A stretch of DNA of 64,000 bases from Streptomyces sp. SID8352. Lineage in GTDB: Bacteria; Actinomycetota; Actinomycetes; Streptomycetales; Streptomycetaceae. Within the stretch, counting starts at the first letter, position 1; every line of letters starts with the position of its first letter. The notes beneath the pieces are model-generated. The model was not told the DNA's origin and did no database searches. It saw only the letters and a list, made by a program, of their open reading frames with translations. The stretch lies in contig NZ_WWGX01000089.1 of the NCBI RefSeq assembly GCF_009862265.1, positions 83,895 through 147,894 of the forward strand. The letters run 5' to 3'. A program made the translations under genes and the position numbers. Shown piece by piece: positions 24,452 to 33,053 of this stretch.

Positions 24452-25537
24452 ATGCAGCACCTACAAGAGGCACGGCCCACGTCGGCCGAACACGAAGCCC
24501 GGACGGACTTAGCGGCCATGCCGACGAACGGCTCGCCGTACCGCCTGGGCGCGGCCCTCCTGGAATCGCTCGCGCAGGAGATGAGCGCACTCGCCGAGCA
24601 GGCGTCCGCGCTGCTGAGGACGCCGCCGGAGAGCCTCTCCCTGGACGCGGACATCTCCACGCAGATCGTCCGCAGGAATGTTCCACGCTGGCATTTCGCC
24701 ATGCTCAACGACACCGAGCGCAACGAGGCCCTCGTCGCCGCCCTGGAGCGGGGCATCCCGGCCGGCGCGACCGTGCTGGACATCGGCTCCGGCAGCGGGC
24801 TGCTCGCCATGGCCGCGGCCCGGGCCGGCGCGAGCCGGGTGTTCACGTGCGAGATGAACCCGCTGCTGGCCGAGGTCGCCCGGAACGTCGTGGACGCGCA
24901 CGGCCTGACCGATGTGATCACTGTCATCAGCAAGCCGTCCACCGCGCTGGACGCGGGACGGGACCTCGGCGGACCGGTGGACGTCCTCGTGTCCGAGATC
25001 GTCGACTGCGGTCTGATCGGTGAGGGCCTGCTGCCCTCCGTGCGCCACGCACGCGAGCACCTCCTGGCGCCGGATGGGATCATGCTGCCGTCGGCGGCCC
25101 GGCTGTACGGCAAGCTGGTGAACAGCGAGGCGGTACTGAAGCTGAACCAGGTCACCACGGTCAGCGGCTTCGACGTCTCGCTGATGAACACGCTCGCCAC
25201 CCGCAGCCACTTCCCGGTACGGCTCGACACCTGGCCGCACCGGTTCCTGTCCGAGGCGGCACCAGTGCTGGGGTTCGACCTGGCGCGCGACGCCCTGGAG
25301 CCCGGCGAACGCAGCCTCGAGTTCCTCGCCACCGCGGACGGGGAGGCCCAGGCCCTCGTGGTCTGGTTCGAGCTGGACATGGGCAACGGAATCGTCCTGT
25401 CCAACCCCCTGGACAACCCCCGCTCGCACTGGATGCCGGGCTGGGTCCCGCTGGAGAAGCCCGTGCTGACCAAGGCGGGCGAGACAGCCTCCCTCCGGCT
25501 CCGTTGGAGCGACTTCACCCTCCGCGTGAGCCTCTGA
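24452..25537 (+). CDS. sznE: PRMT-like arginine N-methyltransferase (SznE type)
   Basis: The 361-residue protein is a class I SAM methyltransferase of the protein arginine methyltransferase family. Motif I is VLDIGSGSG (109-116), the ribose-binding acid is Glu134, the double-E loop is SEIVDCGLIGE (Glu182, Glu191), and an HW pair (326-327) sits where PRMTs have THW. In streptozotocin biosynthesis the PRMT homologue SznE methylates free L-arginine to N-omega-methyl-arginine, the substrate of SznF. The sznF-like gene lies 70 bases downstream, so I assign the same reaction. The start at ATG 24452 is uncertain (AAGGAG is 12 bases away); ATG 24518 is an alternative. Codon 20 is TTA if the longer start is used. 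Confidence 0.88.
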   Translation: MQHLQEARPTSAEHEARTDLAAMPTNGSPYRLGAALLESLAQEMSALAEQASALLRTPPESLSLDADISTQIVRRNVPRWHFAMLNDTERNEALVAALERGIPAGATVLDIGSGSGLLAMAAARAGASRVFTCEMNPLLAEVARNVVDAHGLTDVITVISKPSTALDAGRDLGGPVDVLVSEIVDCGLIGEGLLPSVRHAREHLLAPDGIMLPSAARLYGKLVNSEAVLKLNQVTTVSGFDVSLMNTLATRSHFPVRLDTWPHRFLSEAAPVLGFDLARDALEPGERSLEFLATADGEAQALVVWFELDMGNGIVLSNPLDNPRSHWMPGWVPLEKPVLTKAGETASLRLRWSDFTLRVSL

Positions 25538-25607
25538 CACCGCCTCGCCTGGCGCCGGAGACGTACCGGTGACGGCCCAATTCCGAACCACGATCAGGGA
25601 GCCAGCG

Positions 25608-27026
25608 ATGAGTCACGTCCCCACGCATGTCCCGTTCGAGCTGAGCGGCGCGGAACTGCGCGACGCGGTGGTGCAGTACGCCACCGCCCCGGTCTACCAC
25701 GACAACCTGGACTGGTTGAACCACGACAACCCCTACCGCCGGCAGCTCAGGCCGCAGGTCCTGCCCCACCTCGACTACGACAAGGTCCCGGCCCGCGAGA
25801 ACATACTCAACTACCCGAGCCTGGCCGTGCAGCGCCTGCTGACCAGCATCTACGAGGCCGACCTCGTGTTCTTCCCCAAGTCCGGCCTGAAAGGGAAGGA
25901 GGAGGACTTCCGGGCGTTCTACAGCCCCGGCAACCGGGCGCTCGGCGAGCGCATCCGGCCGGCGCTGGAACGGTACGCCTTCGGTTTCCTCGACGAGGAG
26001 GTGGAGACGTCCGGCAAGTGGACGGCCAAGAGCCTCGACGCCTACCTCGACTCCCTCGACACCAGCGGCGACGAGGAGCCGTCGCCGTCGGAGAAGGCCA
26101 TCCGGAACTCCTCCGACCCTCAGCGCGCGGCCCGGATGTGGCTGGTGCAGTTCGCACCGGACTTCCTCTCCGAGGCATCTCCGATGATGCGCAACGTGCT
26201 CGGCTACTACGGCCCCGCCCAGTCCGAGTGGTTCAAGGTCGTCATCGACGAGTACGGCTACGGCGTCCACGACACCAAGCACAGCACCCTGTTCGAACGG
26301 ACCCTGGAGTCGGTCGGCCTGGAGTCCGACCTGCACCGCTACTGGCAGTACTACCTCAACAGCAGTCTGCTGCTGAACAACTACTTCCACTACCTGGGTA
26401 AGAACCACGAGCTGTTCTTCCGCTACGTGGGCGCGCTCTACTACACCGAGAGTTCCCTGGTCGACTTCTGCCGCCGTGCCGACCGGATGCTGCGGGACGT
26501 ATTCGGCGACGCGGTGGACACCACCTACTTCACCGAGCACGTCCACATCGACCAGCACCACGGCCGGATGGCCCGCGAAAAGATCATCAAGCCGTTGGTC
26601 GAGGCCCACGGCGAGGGCATCGTCCCGGAGATCGTGCGCGGCATCGAGGAGTACCGGGTGCTCCTGGACGTCTCCGACTTCGACTTCTCCGAGCAGATCG
26701 CCTGGATGGACGCCCAGCCGGAGCTGAAGAAGCTGCACGACCCGGTCTTCGAGGGGCTGAAGCAGGGCAAGGTCGACGCGCCCGTCGCGCATCTTGTCGA
26801 ACCCCGCGGCGAACTGTCCAACACCCACTGCCACGACGGTGACGAGCTGTGCCACATCGTCTCCGGCACCATGCGCTTCGAGAGCGGGCTCGGCTCGTCG
26901 CTCACGCTCCAGGCCGGCGAGGGCGTGGTCATCAAGCGCAACCGGCTGCACGGCGCCAACATCGAGTCGGACGAGTGCGTCTACGAGATCCACTCGGTGG
27001 GGGACTACCGCAAGTGCCTGTCGTGA
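25608..27026 (+). CDS. sznF: N-nitrosating diiron/cupin enzyme (SznF type)
   Basis: SznF hydroxylates N-omega-methyl-arginine twice at a diiron centre, then rearranges it to an N-nitrosourea at a cupin iron. This 472-residue protein, starting at ATG 25608 after AGGGAG, keeps all seven diiron ligands at the published SznF positions: Glu189, Glu215, His225, Glu281, His311, Asp315 (HVHID) and His318. The three cupin ligands are also in place: His407 and His409 (NTHCHDG) and His448 (RLHGAN). Domains are an N-terminal helical region, a heme-oxygenase-like diiron domain (~150-345) and a C-terminal cupin (~385-465). The numbering is recalled, not looked up, but an identical register at ten ligands makes chance unlikely. 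The next gene overlaps its stop codon. Confidence 0.95.
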   Translation: MSHVPTHVPFELSGAELRDAVVQYATAPVYHDNLDWLNHDNPYRRQLRPQVLPHLDYDKVPARENILNYPSLAVQRLLTSIYEADLVFFPKSGLKGKEEDFRAFYSPGNRALGERIRPALERYAFGFLDEEVETSGKWTAKSLDAYLDSLDTSGDEEPSPSEKAIRNSSDPQRAARMWLVQFAPDFLSEASPMMRNVLGYYGPAQSEWFKVVIDEYGYGVHDTKHSTLFERTLESVGLESDLHRYWQYYLNSSLLLNNYFHYLGKNHELFFRYVGALYYTESSLVDFCRRADRMLRDVFGDAVDTTYFTEHVHIDQHHGRMAREKIIKPLVEAHGEGIVPEIVRGIEEYRVLLDVSDFDFSEQIAWMDAQPELKKLHDPVFEGLKQGKVDAPVAHLVEPRGELSNTHCHDGDELCHIVSGTMRFESGLGSSLTLQAGEGVVIKRNRLHGANIESDECVYEIHSVGDYRKCLS

Positions 27027-27394
27027 CCTTCCCTGCCTCGGGGCGGGACAACTGTGTGGTCGTCGCCGGAACACCGTACGTCTACGCCACGGTCGGCGGC
27101 CAGGGCTTCGTGATGCGGGCCCAGTGCCCGCACCGCAGTGGCCCCCTGCACCTGGCCGACACGGCCGAGGACGGCGTCCGGCTCGTGTGCCCGTGGCACG
27201 AACGCAAGACCTCCGTGGCCCGGATGCGCGCGGAGATCCCGGCCGTACGGGTGGGTGACCAGGTCACCGCGGTCTTCCCCGACCGGCCGCCGACCCGCGG
27301 CTGGCCGGCACCGCCGACGGCCTGCCCGGGCGTGACCCTGGAGCACCGGCCACTGTCGCCCGCGCTGTCACGCCAGCGCGCGGCAGCCACCTGA
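27023..27394 (+). CDS. Rieske-type [2Fe-2S] ferredoxin
   Basis: The 123-residue protein has the Rieske ligand pair CPHRSGPLH and CPWHERK (Cys-x-His ... Cys-x-x-His) in a single compact domain of about 95 residues, followed by a Pro-rich tail. I place the start at GTG 27023, overlapping the sznF stop codon by four bases; an in-frame GTG at 27014 is possible. Translational coupling to sznF suggests that it works with SznF, most simply by supplying electrons to the diiron centre. That partnership is inference. No ferredoxin reductase gene is in the cluster, so reducing power would come from a housekeeping enzyme. Confidence 0.88.
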   Translation: MTFPASGRDNCVVVAGTPYVYATVGGQGFVMRAQCPHRSGPLHLADTAEDGVRLVCPWHERKTSVARMRAEIPAVRVGDQVTAVFPDRPPTRGWPAPPTACPGVTLEHRPLSPALSRQRAAAT

Positions 27395-27443
27395 CCCGCC
27401 GACGACTGCAACGCCCCGGAGCCGGCCGGTGTTCTACAAACGG

Positions 27444-27491
27444 GCCGGTGCGTGCGCCGGGGGTCACGTGACCCCCGGCGCACGCACCGGC
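27444..27491. promoter_or_regulatory. perfect 48-bp palindrome (two 24-bp arms, no loop)
   Basis: The arm 27444-27467 is followed directly by its exact reverse complement 27468-27491, centred on GTCACGTGAC. It lies 49 bases after the Rieske stop codon and 32 bases before the ATP-grasp start. In RNA it would form a very stable stem usable as a terminator or attenuator in either direction; as DNA it could be a dimeric operator. Confidence 0.85.
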
Positions 27492-27523
27492 TCACGAGAG
27501 ACGACATGCGAGGAGAGCGGAAC

Positions 27524-28771
27524 ATGGGCAGGGACGGTGGAAAGCCGCTGCTGCTGCTGATCGGCAGTAGTGCCCGGCGCAGCCGGGAGTTCATCCTTCG
27601 GACGGTGAGCCGACGCTATGCGCTCTGGCTGCTGCAGCCGGCCCCGGTGACCTGGGAGGAGCCCTACGTCGTCGGCAGCACCCAGGTCGACAACACCCGT
27701 CCCGAACTACTCATGGAGGCTGCCCGGGCCATAGCCGCCGAGCAGGAGGTGGCCGGCGTGTTCTGCTACGACGAAGGACTCGTCACTCCGGCGGCCCACG
27801 TGGCGCAGTCGCTCGGCCTGCCGGGGAATTCCCCCGAGACGGTCGTCGCCTGCCGGGACAAGAACGCCACCCGGGTCGCGCTGGAGCGCGCCAGGGTCGC
27901 CCAGCCGGCCTCCATCGGCGTGCGCTCCCTGAACGAGGCACGGGACGCGGCGGAGAAGCTGGGCTTCCCGGTCGTCCTCAAGCCACGTGGCCTCGCCGGC
28001 GGCATGGGCGTGCGCCGGGCCGACGGGCCCGACGAGGTGGAGAGCGCCTACCGGGCGGCGTCCGGTGCCTCCTACCCGGGCGTTCCCGTTTTCGAAGTGT
28101 CCGTGCTCGTCGAGGCGTATGTCGACGGCCCCGAGATCAGCGTCGACGCCGTCTTCTTCGAGGGAGAGTGCACCCCTCTGGCGGTGGCCCGCAAGCAGGT
28201 GGGCCTCGCGCCCTTCTTCGAGGAGACCGGCCACGAGGTTGACGCGGCCGACCCGCTGCTGTCCGATCCGCACCTGCTCGAGGCGCTGCGGGCCAGCCAC
28301 GCCGCGCTGGGCTTCCACACCGGTGTCAGCCACACCGAGTTCCGCCTCACCGCGAACGGCCCGCGCCTGATGGAGGTCAACGCCCGCCTCGGCGGCGACA
28401 TGATCCCCTACCTCGGCGAGCTCGCCACCGGCGTCGACGTGGCGATGGCGGCGGCCGACGTCGCGGCGGGCCGGCGCCCGGAGACGACGCCGTGCCGGCG
28501 CCGTGCCGCGGCGATCACCTTCCTGTACCCCGAGCGGGACGTCGAGATCGACGCGGTGACCGTGCACGAGGACCGGTTCCCGCCCGAGATCCACAGCGCC
28601 GACGTGATGGCCGACCCGGGGGCTGTGCTGCGGTTGCCGCCGCGCGGCTACATCTCCCGCTACGCCAGAATCATCTCCCTCGCGGACACGATGGATCAGG
28701 CCCGGACGGCACTGCTGAAGGCGCCGGTGCTCGTTGAACTCGCGGGCCGGCCGGTGGAGGAGTCGTCCTGA
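27524..28771 (+). CDS. ATP-grasp ligase (L-amino acid ligase type)
   Basis: The 415-residue protein has the ATP-grasp layout. An N-terminal Rossmann-like lobe contains GVFCYDEGLVTPAAHVAQSL. The ATP lobe has FPVVLKPRGLAGGMGVRRAD and ISVDAVFFEG. The Mg-binding end reads SHTEFRLTANGPRLMEVNAR followed by LGGDM. This resembles enzymes that join two amino acids through an acyl phosphate. I infer that it couples the nitrosourea-bearing citrulline-like product, or a fragment of it, to another amino acid. ATG 27524 follows GAGGAG; the upstream ATG 27506 is less well placed. Its stop overlaps the MFS start (TGATG). Confidence 0.85.
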   Translation: MGRDGGKPLLLLIGSSARRSREFILRTVSRRYALWLLQPAPVTWEEPYVVGSTQVDNTRPELLMEAARAIAAEQEVAGVFCYDEGLVTPAAHVAQSLGLPGNSPETVVACRDKNATRVALERARVAQPASIGVRSLNEARDAAEKLGFPVVLKPRGLAGGMGVRRADGPDEVESAYRAASGASYPGVPVFEVSVLVEAYVDGPEISVDAVFFEGECTPLAVARKQVGLAPFFEETGHEVDAADPLLSDPHLLEALRASHAALGFHTGVSHTEFRLTANGPRLMEVNARLGGDMIPYLGELATGVDVAMAAADVAAGRRPETTPCRRRAAAITFLYPERDVEIDAVTVHEDRFPPEIHSADVMADPGAVLRLPPRGYISRYARIISLADTMDQARTALLKAPVLVELAGRPVEESS

Positions 28772-30081
28772 TGGCCGCGACCGGACAGAAGTCCTCCGAA
28801 CCCGGTGGGGCTGGCCACCCGTCGGTCCTGCAGACCCTGCGCGGGATCCCGGGCCCCATCTGGCTCGTGCTCGTCGGCATGCTGGTCAACCGGCTCGGCA
28901 ATTTCCTCCAGATCTACCTGGTGCTCTACCTCACCGCGAAGGGGTTCTCCGCGACCGAGGCGGGCCTGGCGCTGGGCGCCTACGGCGTGGGCTCCGTGAT
29001 CGGCGTGCTGGTGGGCGGTTCGGCGTCCGACCGCATCGGCTACGCGTGGACCATCGTCGGCTCCATGGCGCTCGCCGGACTGGGCACGCTGAGCCTGCCC
29101 CACCTGGGCAGCCTGCCCCTGGTGATCGCGGTGGCCGCGTTCATCGGGCTTCTGGCGCAGATGTACCGGCCGGCCTCCTCAGCCCTGCTGGTGGAGCGCA
29201 CCCCCGAGGACCACCACGTGATGGTGTTCGCCGTCTACCGCATGGCGTTCAACCTCGGCACCACGGTCGGCCCACTGCTCGGCGCGCTGCTGATCAGTTA
29301 CTCGTACGACTTGATCTTCTATCTGGAGGCGGCGGCGCAGTTGGTGTTCGCCGCCTTCGCCCTGATGCTGGCGCGTTCCGGGAACACCGCGAGGCCGGTC
29401 GAGCACGATGCGAAGGGCCCGACCCGGTCGTACGCCGCCGTACTTCGGGACACCCGGTACATGATGTTCCTGCTGGCGTTGTTCCTCAACGCCGTCGTCT
29501 ACATCCAGCACACCTCCGCCCTGCCGCTCCAGATCAAGGCCGACGGACACGGCGTGGCCCTCTACTCCGGCCTGCTGTCGCTGAACGCCGTCATGGTCAT
29601 CTCTCTGGAGCTACTGTTCACGAAGTACGTGCAGCGTCTTCCCGGCAGGGTCGCCGTGGCGCTCGGCGTCGGCCTGGTCGGCGTCGGGATGAACCTGTAC
29701 GTTGCCGGGCCCAGCATGGCCATGTATGTCGTGGCGACGGTGGTGTGGACAGTGGGCGAGATAATCGGCACCCCGACTGCCTCGGCCTGGCCGGGCCGGA
29801 TCGCCCCCGAGCACCTACGGGGCCGCTATATCGCCGCCGCCGCCTTCCCCATGCAGATCGGCTACGCGATCGGCCCCGTGCTCGGCGTCGCCGCCTGGCA
29901 GGCGTCGTCGGCATCGGTGTGGTGGCTGTCCGGACTGCTCACCGTGGGTGCCGTGGCCGCGGCCCTGGTCGGCATGAGCGTGCCCCGCGCGGGCACCGGC
30001 GCCGGTGCCGCCCCGGCTGACAAGCAGGCCGACGAGCCCGCCGGGCGGAAAGGCGGCCCGGTCGCCGCCGACACTCCCTGA
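28771..30081 (+). CDS. MFS efflux transporter
   Basis: The 436-residue protein has about twelve hydrophobic helices between residues 25 and 415. The first loop (ALGAYGVGSVIGVLVGGSAS followed by DRIGY) is the motif A region of drug-proton antiporters. A Gly/Ala/Asp-rich tail follows. It is translationally coupled to the ATP-grasp gene. Its place inside the cluster points to export of the product or resistance to it. Specificity cannot be read from the sequence. Confidence 0.92.
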   Translation: MAATGQKSSEPGGAGHPSVLQTLRGIPGPIWLVLVGMLVNRLGNFLQIYLVLYLTAKGFSATEAGLALGAYGVGSVIGVLVGGSASDRIGYAWTIVGSMALAGLGTLSLPHLGSLPLVIAVAAFIGLLAQMYRPASSALLVERTPEDHHVMVFAVYRMAFNLGTTVGPLLGALLISYSYDLIFYLEAAAQLVFAAFALMLARSGNTARPVEHDAKGPTRSYAAVLRDTRYMMFLLALFLNAVVYIQHTSALPLQIKADGHGVALYSGLLSLNAVMVISLELLFTKYVQRLPGRVAVALGVGLVGVGMNLYVAGPSMAMYVVATVVWTVGEIIGTPTASAWPGRIAPEHLRGRYIAAAAFPMQIGYAIGPVLGVAAWQASSASVWWLSGLLTVGAVAAALVGMSVPRAGTGAGAAPADKQADEPAGRKGGPVAADTP

Positions 30082-30132
30082 TCCGTCCCAACCCTTGATC
30101 CGTGCCGCGCGTTCCGGCACCTGTACTCGGAA

Positions 30133-31104
30133 GTGAGCGAGCTGCGCATGGCGTACGCAGAAGGCATCGAAAAGTTCGTGGAAACGGTGAACGGCGCGCT
30201 GCCGCCCGACTTCTACACCTACCCCGTCGAACGGCAGCGCGTCCTGTACGACTCTCTGACCGAGGTGCTGCCCATCCCCGTCCCCGAGGGTGTCTCGCAC
30301 TGGGACGCGACCGTGGTCCACGAGGGCCGCACGGCCCGCGTCCGCATCTACGAGCCGGCCGAACGCGGCGACCACGCCGTGCTCTTCTACATCCGCGGCG
30401 GCGGCTTCGTCATCGGCTCGCTGCACAGCCACCACAGCCTGGTCGCCGAACTGGCCGCCCGCACGGGGCTGGTGACCATAGCCCTGGACTTCGACATGGC
30501 GCCGGAGAACCCGTTCCCCGGTCCGCTGGAGGACTGCTACACGGGTCTGTGCGGCACCCTCGCCAGCCTTCCCGCGCTCGGGCTCGGCGACCTGGACCCG
30601 GACGGCGCAGTGGTCTGCGGCGAGAGTTCCGGCGCCAACATGGCGGTGGTGCTATCGATGATGGCGCGCGACCGCGGCGGCCCTCGGCTGCGCGGCCAAG
30701 CCGTGATCAGCCCGGTCCTGGACTTCACCCGTTGGCGCCACGGTGGAGAGGACGCGCCCCTGCTCTCCGGCGGCGAGATGGAGTTCTACACGGCCTGCTA
30801 CTGCCCGCAGCCCGAGCAAGCCGCAGACCTGTACGTCTCGCCGCTGCTGGAAGGAGCGTTCCACGGCCTGCCGCCGGCCTACATCGTCGGCTGCGAGATG
30901 GACTCCCTGTGCGTGGACGCGGAGAAGTACGCAGCCCTCCTCGAGGAGAACGGCACGCCGGTGATGTATGTGCGGGAGGACGGGCTGGTGCACGCCCCGG
31001 TGCGCGCCCGGCGGGTCAGCGAGCCCGCAGCGGACTTCTTCGCCCGTTACTGCACCGCCGTTTCCGCACTGGCACGGAAGGAGGCCGCCGATGGTGAACG
31101 CTGA
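30133..31104 (+). CDS. alpha/beta hydrolase, hormone-sensitive-lipase type
   Basis: The 323-residue protein has the HSL-family triad. The nucleophile is in VCGESSGANMAVV, the acid in GCEMDSLCVDA, and the histidine in DGLVHAPVRA. The oxyanion loop that reads HGGG in most members is RGGGF here, so the leading His is Arg. The GTG at 30133 lacks a strong ribosome-binding site; ATG 30148 is an alternative. Within the cluster it could hydrolyse an ester or amide intermediate, or release the final product. It overlaps the next gene by 14 bases. Confidence 0.88.
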   Translation: MSELRMAYAEGIEKFVETVNGALPPDFYTYPVERQRVLYDSLTEVLPIPVPEGVSHWDATVVHEGRTARVRIYEPAERGDHAVLFYIRGGGFVIGSLHSHHSLVAELAARTGLVTIALDFDMAPENPFPGPLEDCYTGLCGTLASLPALGLGDLDPDGAVVCGESSGANMAVVLSMMARDRGGPRLRGQAVISPVLDFTRWRHGGEDAPLLSGGEMEFYTACYCPQPEQAADLYVSPLLEGAFHGLPPAYIVGCEMDSLCVDAEKYAALLEENGTPVMYVREDGLVHAPVRARRVSEPAADFFARYCTAVSALARKEAADGER

Positions 31105-32365
31105 CGTGCGCGGGGACCGAGGGCAGGGCCCCTGCGTCGTCATTGACCCCTACTCCTCGGGGGCCCTGTTCACGGAGGCCCTGCGCAGTCAGGGTGTCCC
31201 GGTCGCGGCGGTGGTGAGCAGCCCGCGCCCGCCCGAGGCGTACGTCTCCTCCTACCGGCCGCAGGACTTCCCCGACGTCATCGTGTACGACGGGGACTTG
31301 GACGATGTCGTACGACGGGTGCGGGCGCTGGACCCGCGCTGTGTCATCGCCGGCTGCGAGTCCGGCGTGGAACTGGCCGAGCGGATCGCCCCCCGGGTGC
31401 TGCCGGAGCTGAGCAACGCGCCGGGACTGGCCGAGGCACGCCGGGACAAGAGCCGTATGGCCGCAGCCGTGCGGGCGGCCGGGCTGCCGGTCATCCCGCA
31501 GATCTGCACCGCGAACGTCGAGGAGGCGGCCGCCTGGCTGGAGAGCGAGGGCCTGATCGGGGCTGACCTGGTGATCAAGCCGCCGAAGAGCGCCAGCACC
31601 GACGGCGTGATCAAGGTGCGGCGCGGGACGGACTGGCAGGCCGTGTTCGAGCGGCAGATCGGCCGGATCAACCAGTTCGGAGAAGTCGACGACCGGCTCA
31701 TCGTGCAGAAGCTCGTCACTGGCACCGAGTACGTGGTGGACACTTTCAGCCACGACGGCAAGCACTCCCTCGTGGACGTGTGCTCGTACGACAAGGTCGA
31801 CAACGGCCCCCACATGGCCGTCTACGACACCATGCGGTGGCTGCCTCCGGACGAGCCCGTCGTCGCGCCCCTCGCCGAATACGCGTTCGACGTACTGGAC
31901 GCGGTGGGTGTCCGCTTCGGCTCCGCCCACGTGGAGGTGATGGGAACCGCGGACGGGCCGGTGCTCATCGAGCTGGGCGCCCGTCCGCACGGCGGCGGTC
32001 AGCCGCGGTTCAACCGCAACGCCACCGGCGACAGCCAGATCGACCGGACGGTGCGCTGGCTGACGGGGGGTGAACTGCCGCAGGGCTACGAGCTTTTGAC
32101 CCACCAGATGTGCGTGTTTCACATGGTCCGCCACTCCGGGACCGTGCGCGACACCGCGGTCCTGGACGAGATCCGGACGCTGTCGAGTCACCACTTCTCG
32201 GTGCAGAACCTGTCCGACGGTGACCACGTTCCCGTCACCAAGGACTTGGTCGACAGTCTCAACTTCGGCTTCGTCATCCTCGCCCACCCGGACGAGGAAA
32301 AGATCAAGCGGGACTACCGGATCATCCGTGCCCTGGAACAGAAGCTAGTCATCGAAGAGCCGTGA
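31091..32365 (+). CDS. second ATP-grasp ligase
   Basis: The 424-residue protein begins at ATG 31091, behind AAGGAGG. It has an N-terminal lobe with IDPYSSGALFTEALRSQGV, and ATP-lobe segments ADLVIKPPKSASTDGVIKVR and TEYVVDTFSHDGKHSLVDV. The metal-binding end is GSAHVEVMGTADGPVLIELG with ARPHGG. It belongs to the ATP-grasp group that joins carboxylates to amines in small-molecule pathways. It is clearly different from the first ligase, so two successive amide bonds are possible. Its stop overlaps the LysE start (GTGA). Confidence 0.85.
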   Translation: MVNADVRGDRGQGPCVVIDPYSSGALFTEALRSQGVPVAAVVSSPRPPEAYVSSYRPQDFPDVIVYDGDLDDVVRRVRALDPRCVIAGCESGVELAERIAPRVLPELSNAPGLAEARRDKSRMAAAVRAAGLPVIPQICTANVEEAAAWLESEGLIGADLVIKPPKSASTDGVIKVRRGTDWQAVFERQIGRINQFGEVDDRLIVQKLVTGTEYVVDTFSHDGKHSLVDVCSYDKVDNGPHMAVYDTMRWLPPDEPVVAPLAEYAFDVLDAVGVRFGSAHVEVMGTADGPVLIELGARPHGGGQPRFNRNATGDSQIDRTVRWLTGGELPQGYELLTHQMCVFHMVRHSGTVRDTAVLDEIRTLSSHHFSVQNLSDGDHVPVTKDLVDSLNFGFVILAHPDEEKIKRDYRIIRALEQKLVIEEP

Positions 32366-32994
32366 TCAACGCCATCGCGTTCCTGACGAGTTCCCTGGTA
32401 GTGATCATGGCGCCGGGTCCCGACCTGGCCCTGATGACCCGCCTGGTGCTGGCTGGTTCGCCGCATACGGCCGCTCCCGCCGCGTTCGGCATGATCGCGG
32501 CGGGAGCCCTCCAGGTGGCCCTGGGCGCCCTGGGGCTCGCCGCGCTGCTCGCCGCCCGCCCGGACCTGTTCACCGCCGTCCGGTGGGCGGGCGCCGCCGT
32601 CCTGTCGGTCTGGGCGTACCAGGCACTGCGCGCGGCACTGCGCACGGCCGCCACCGCGGCGCCCGGTCCCGAGGACCGGGCGGACAACCCACCGCGCGGC
32701 CGGTGGCGCGTTTTCGGTCTGGGACTGCTGTGCACCGGCTCCAATCCCAAGGTCGGCATCTTTCTGATGGCGTTCCTGCCTCAGTTCGTGCCGTCCGGCA
32801 TGGATCCGACCGTCGGAGTGGTGGTCCTGGCCTGCTGCTACCTCGCCTTGGGGCTGGCCTGGCTCCTCGTGTGGATGAGGCTGGTGCACCGGCTGTCCCG
32901 GCACCTGAACTCCCCGTCGGCCCAGCGGCTCACCAGTGGGCTCACCGCCGCCGTCTTCGGCCTGTTCGCGCTGCGCCTGGCCCTCGGCGGATGA
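32362..32994 (+). CDS. LysE/RhtB-family exporter
   Basis: The 210-residue protein has six hydrophobic segments and the family opening LTSSLVVIMAPGPDLALMTR, followed by a mid-protein LLCTGSNPKVGIFLMAFLPQ. LysE/RhtB proteins export amino acids and similar polar compounds. It starts at GTG 32362, overlapping the ATP-grasp stop, and is the last gene of the run beginning at 27524. An amino-acid exporter is consistent with an arginine-derived, zwitterionic product. The cluster thus has two transport routes, this one and the MFS protein. Confidence 0.92.
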   Translation: MINAIAFLTSSLVVIMAPGPDLALMTRLVLAGSPHTAAPAAFGMIAAGALQVALGALGLAALLAARPDLFTAVRWAGAAVLSVWAYQALRAALRTAATAAPGPEDRADNPPRGRWRVFGLGLLCTGSNPKVGIFLMAFLPQFVPSGMDPTVGVVVLACCYLALGLAWLLVWMRLVHRLSRHLNSPSAQRLTSGLTAAVFGLFALRLALGG

Positions 32995-33053
32995 CGATGC
33001 CGACAGCGGACCGCGGCCGGAACACCGGCTCGTACCCGCCGGGGCCGGGCCGC

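Noticed and set aside
24452..32994. Calling the cluster streptozotocin itself
   Set aside because: The SznE/SznF core matches, but I see no gene dedicated to glucosamine attachment and cannot compare gene content with the known cluster. The product stays open.
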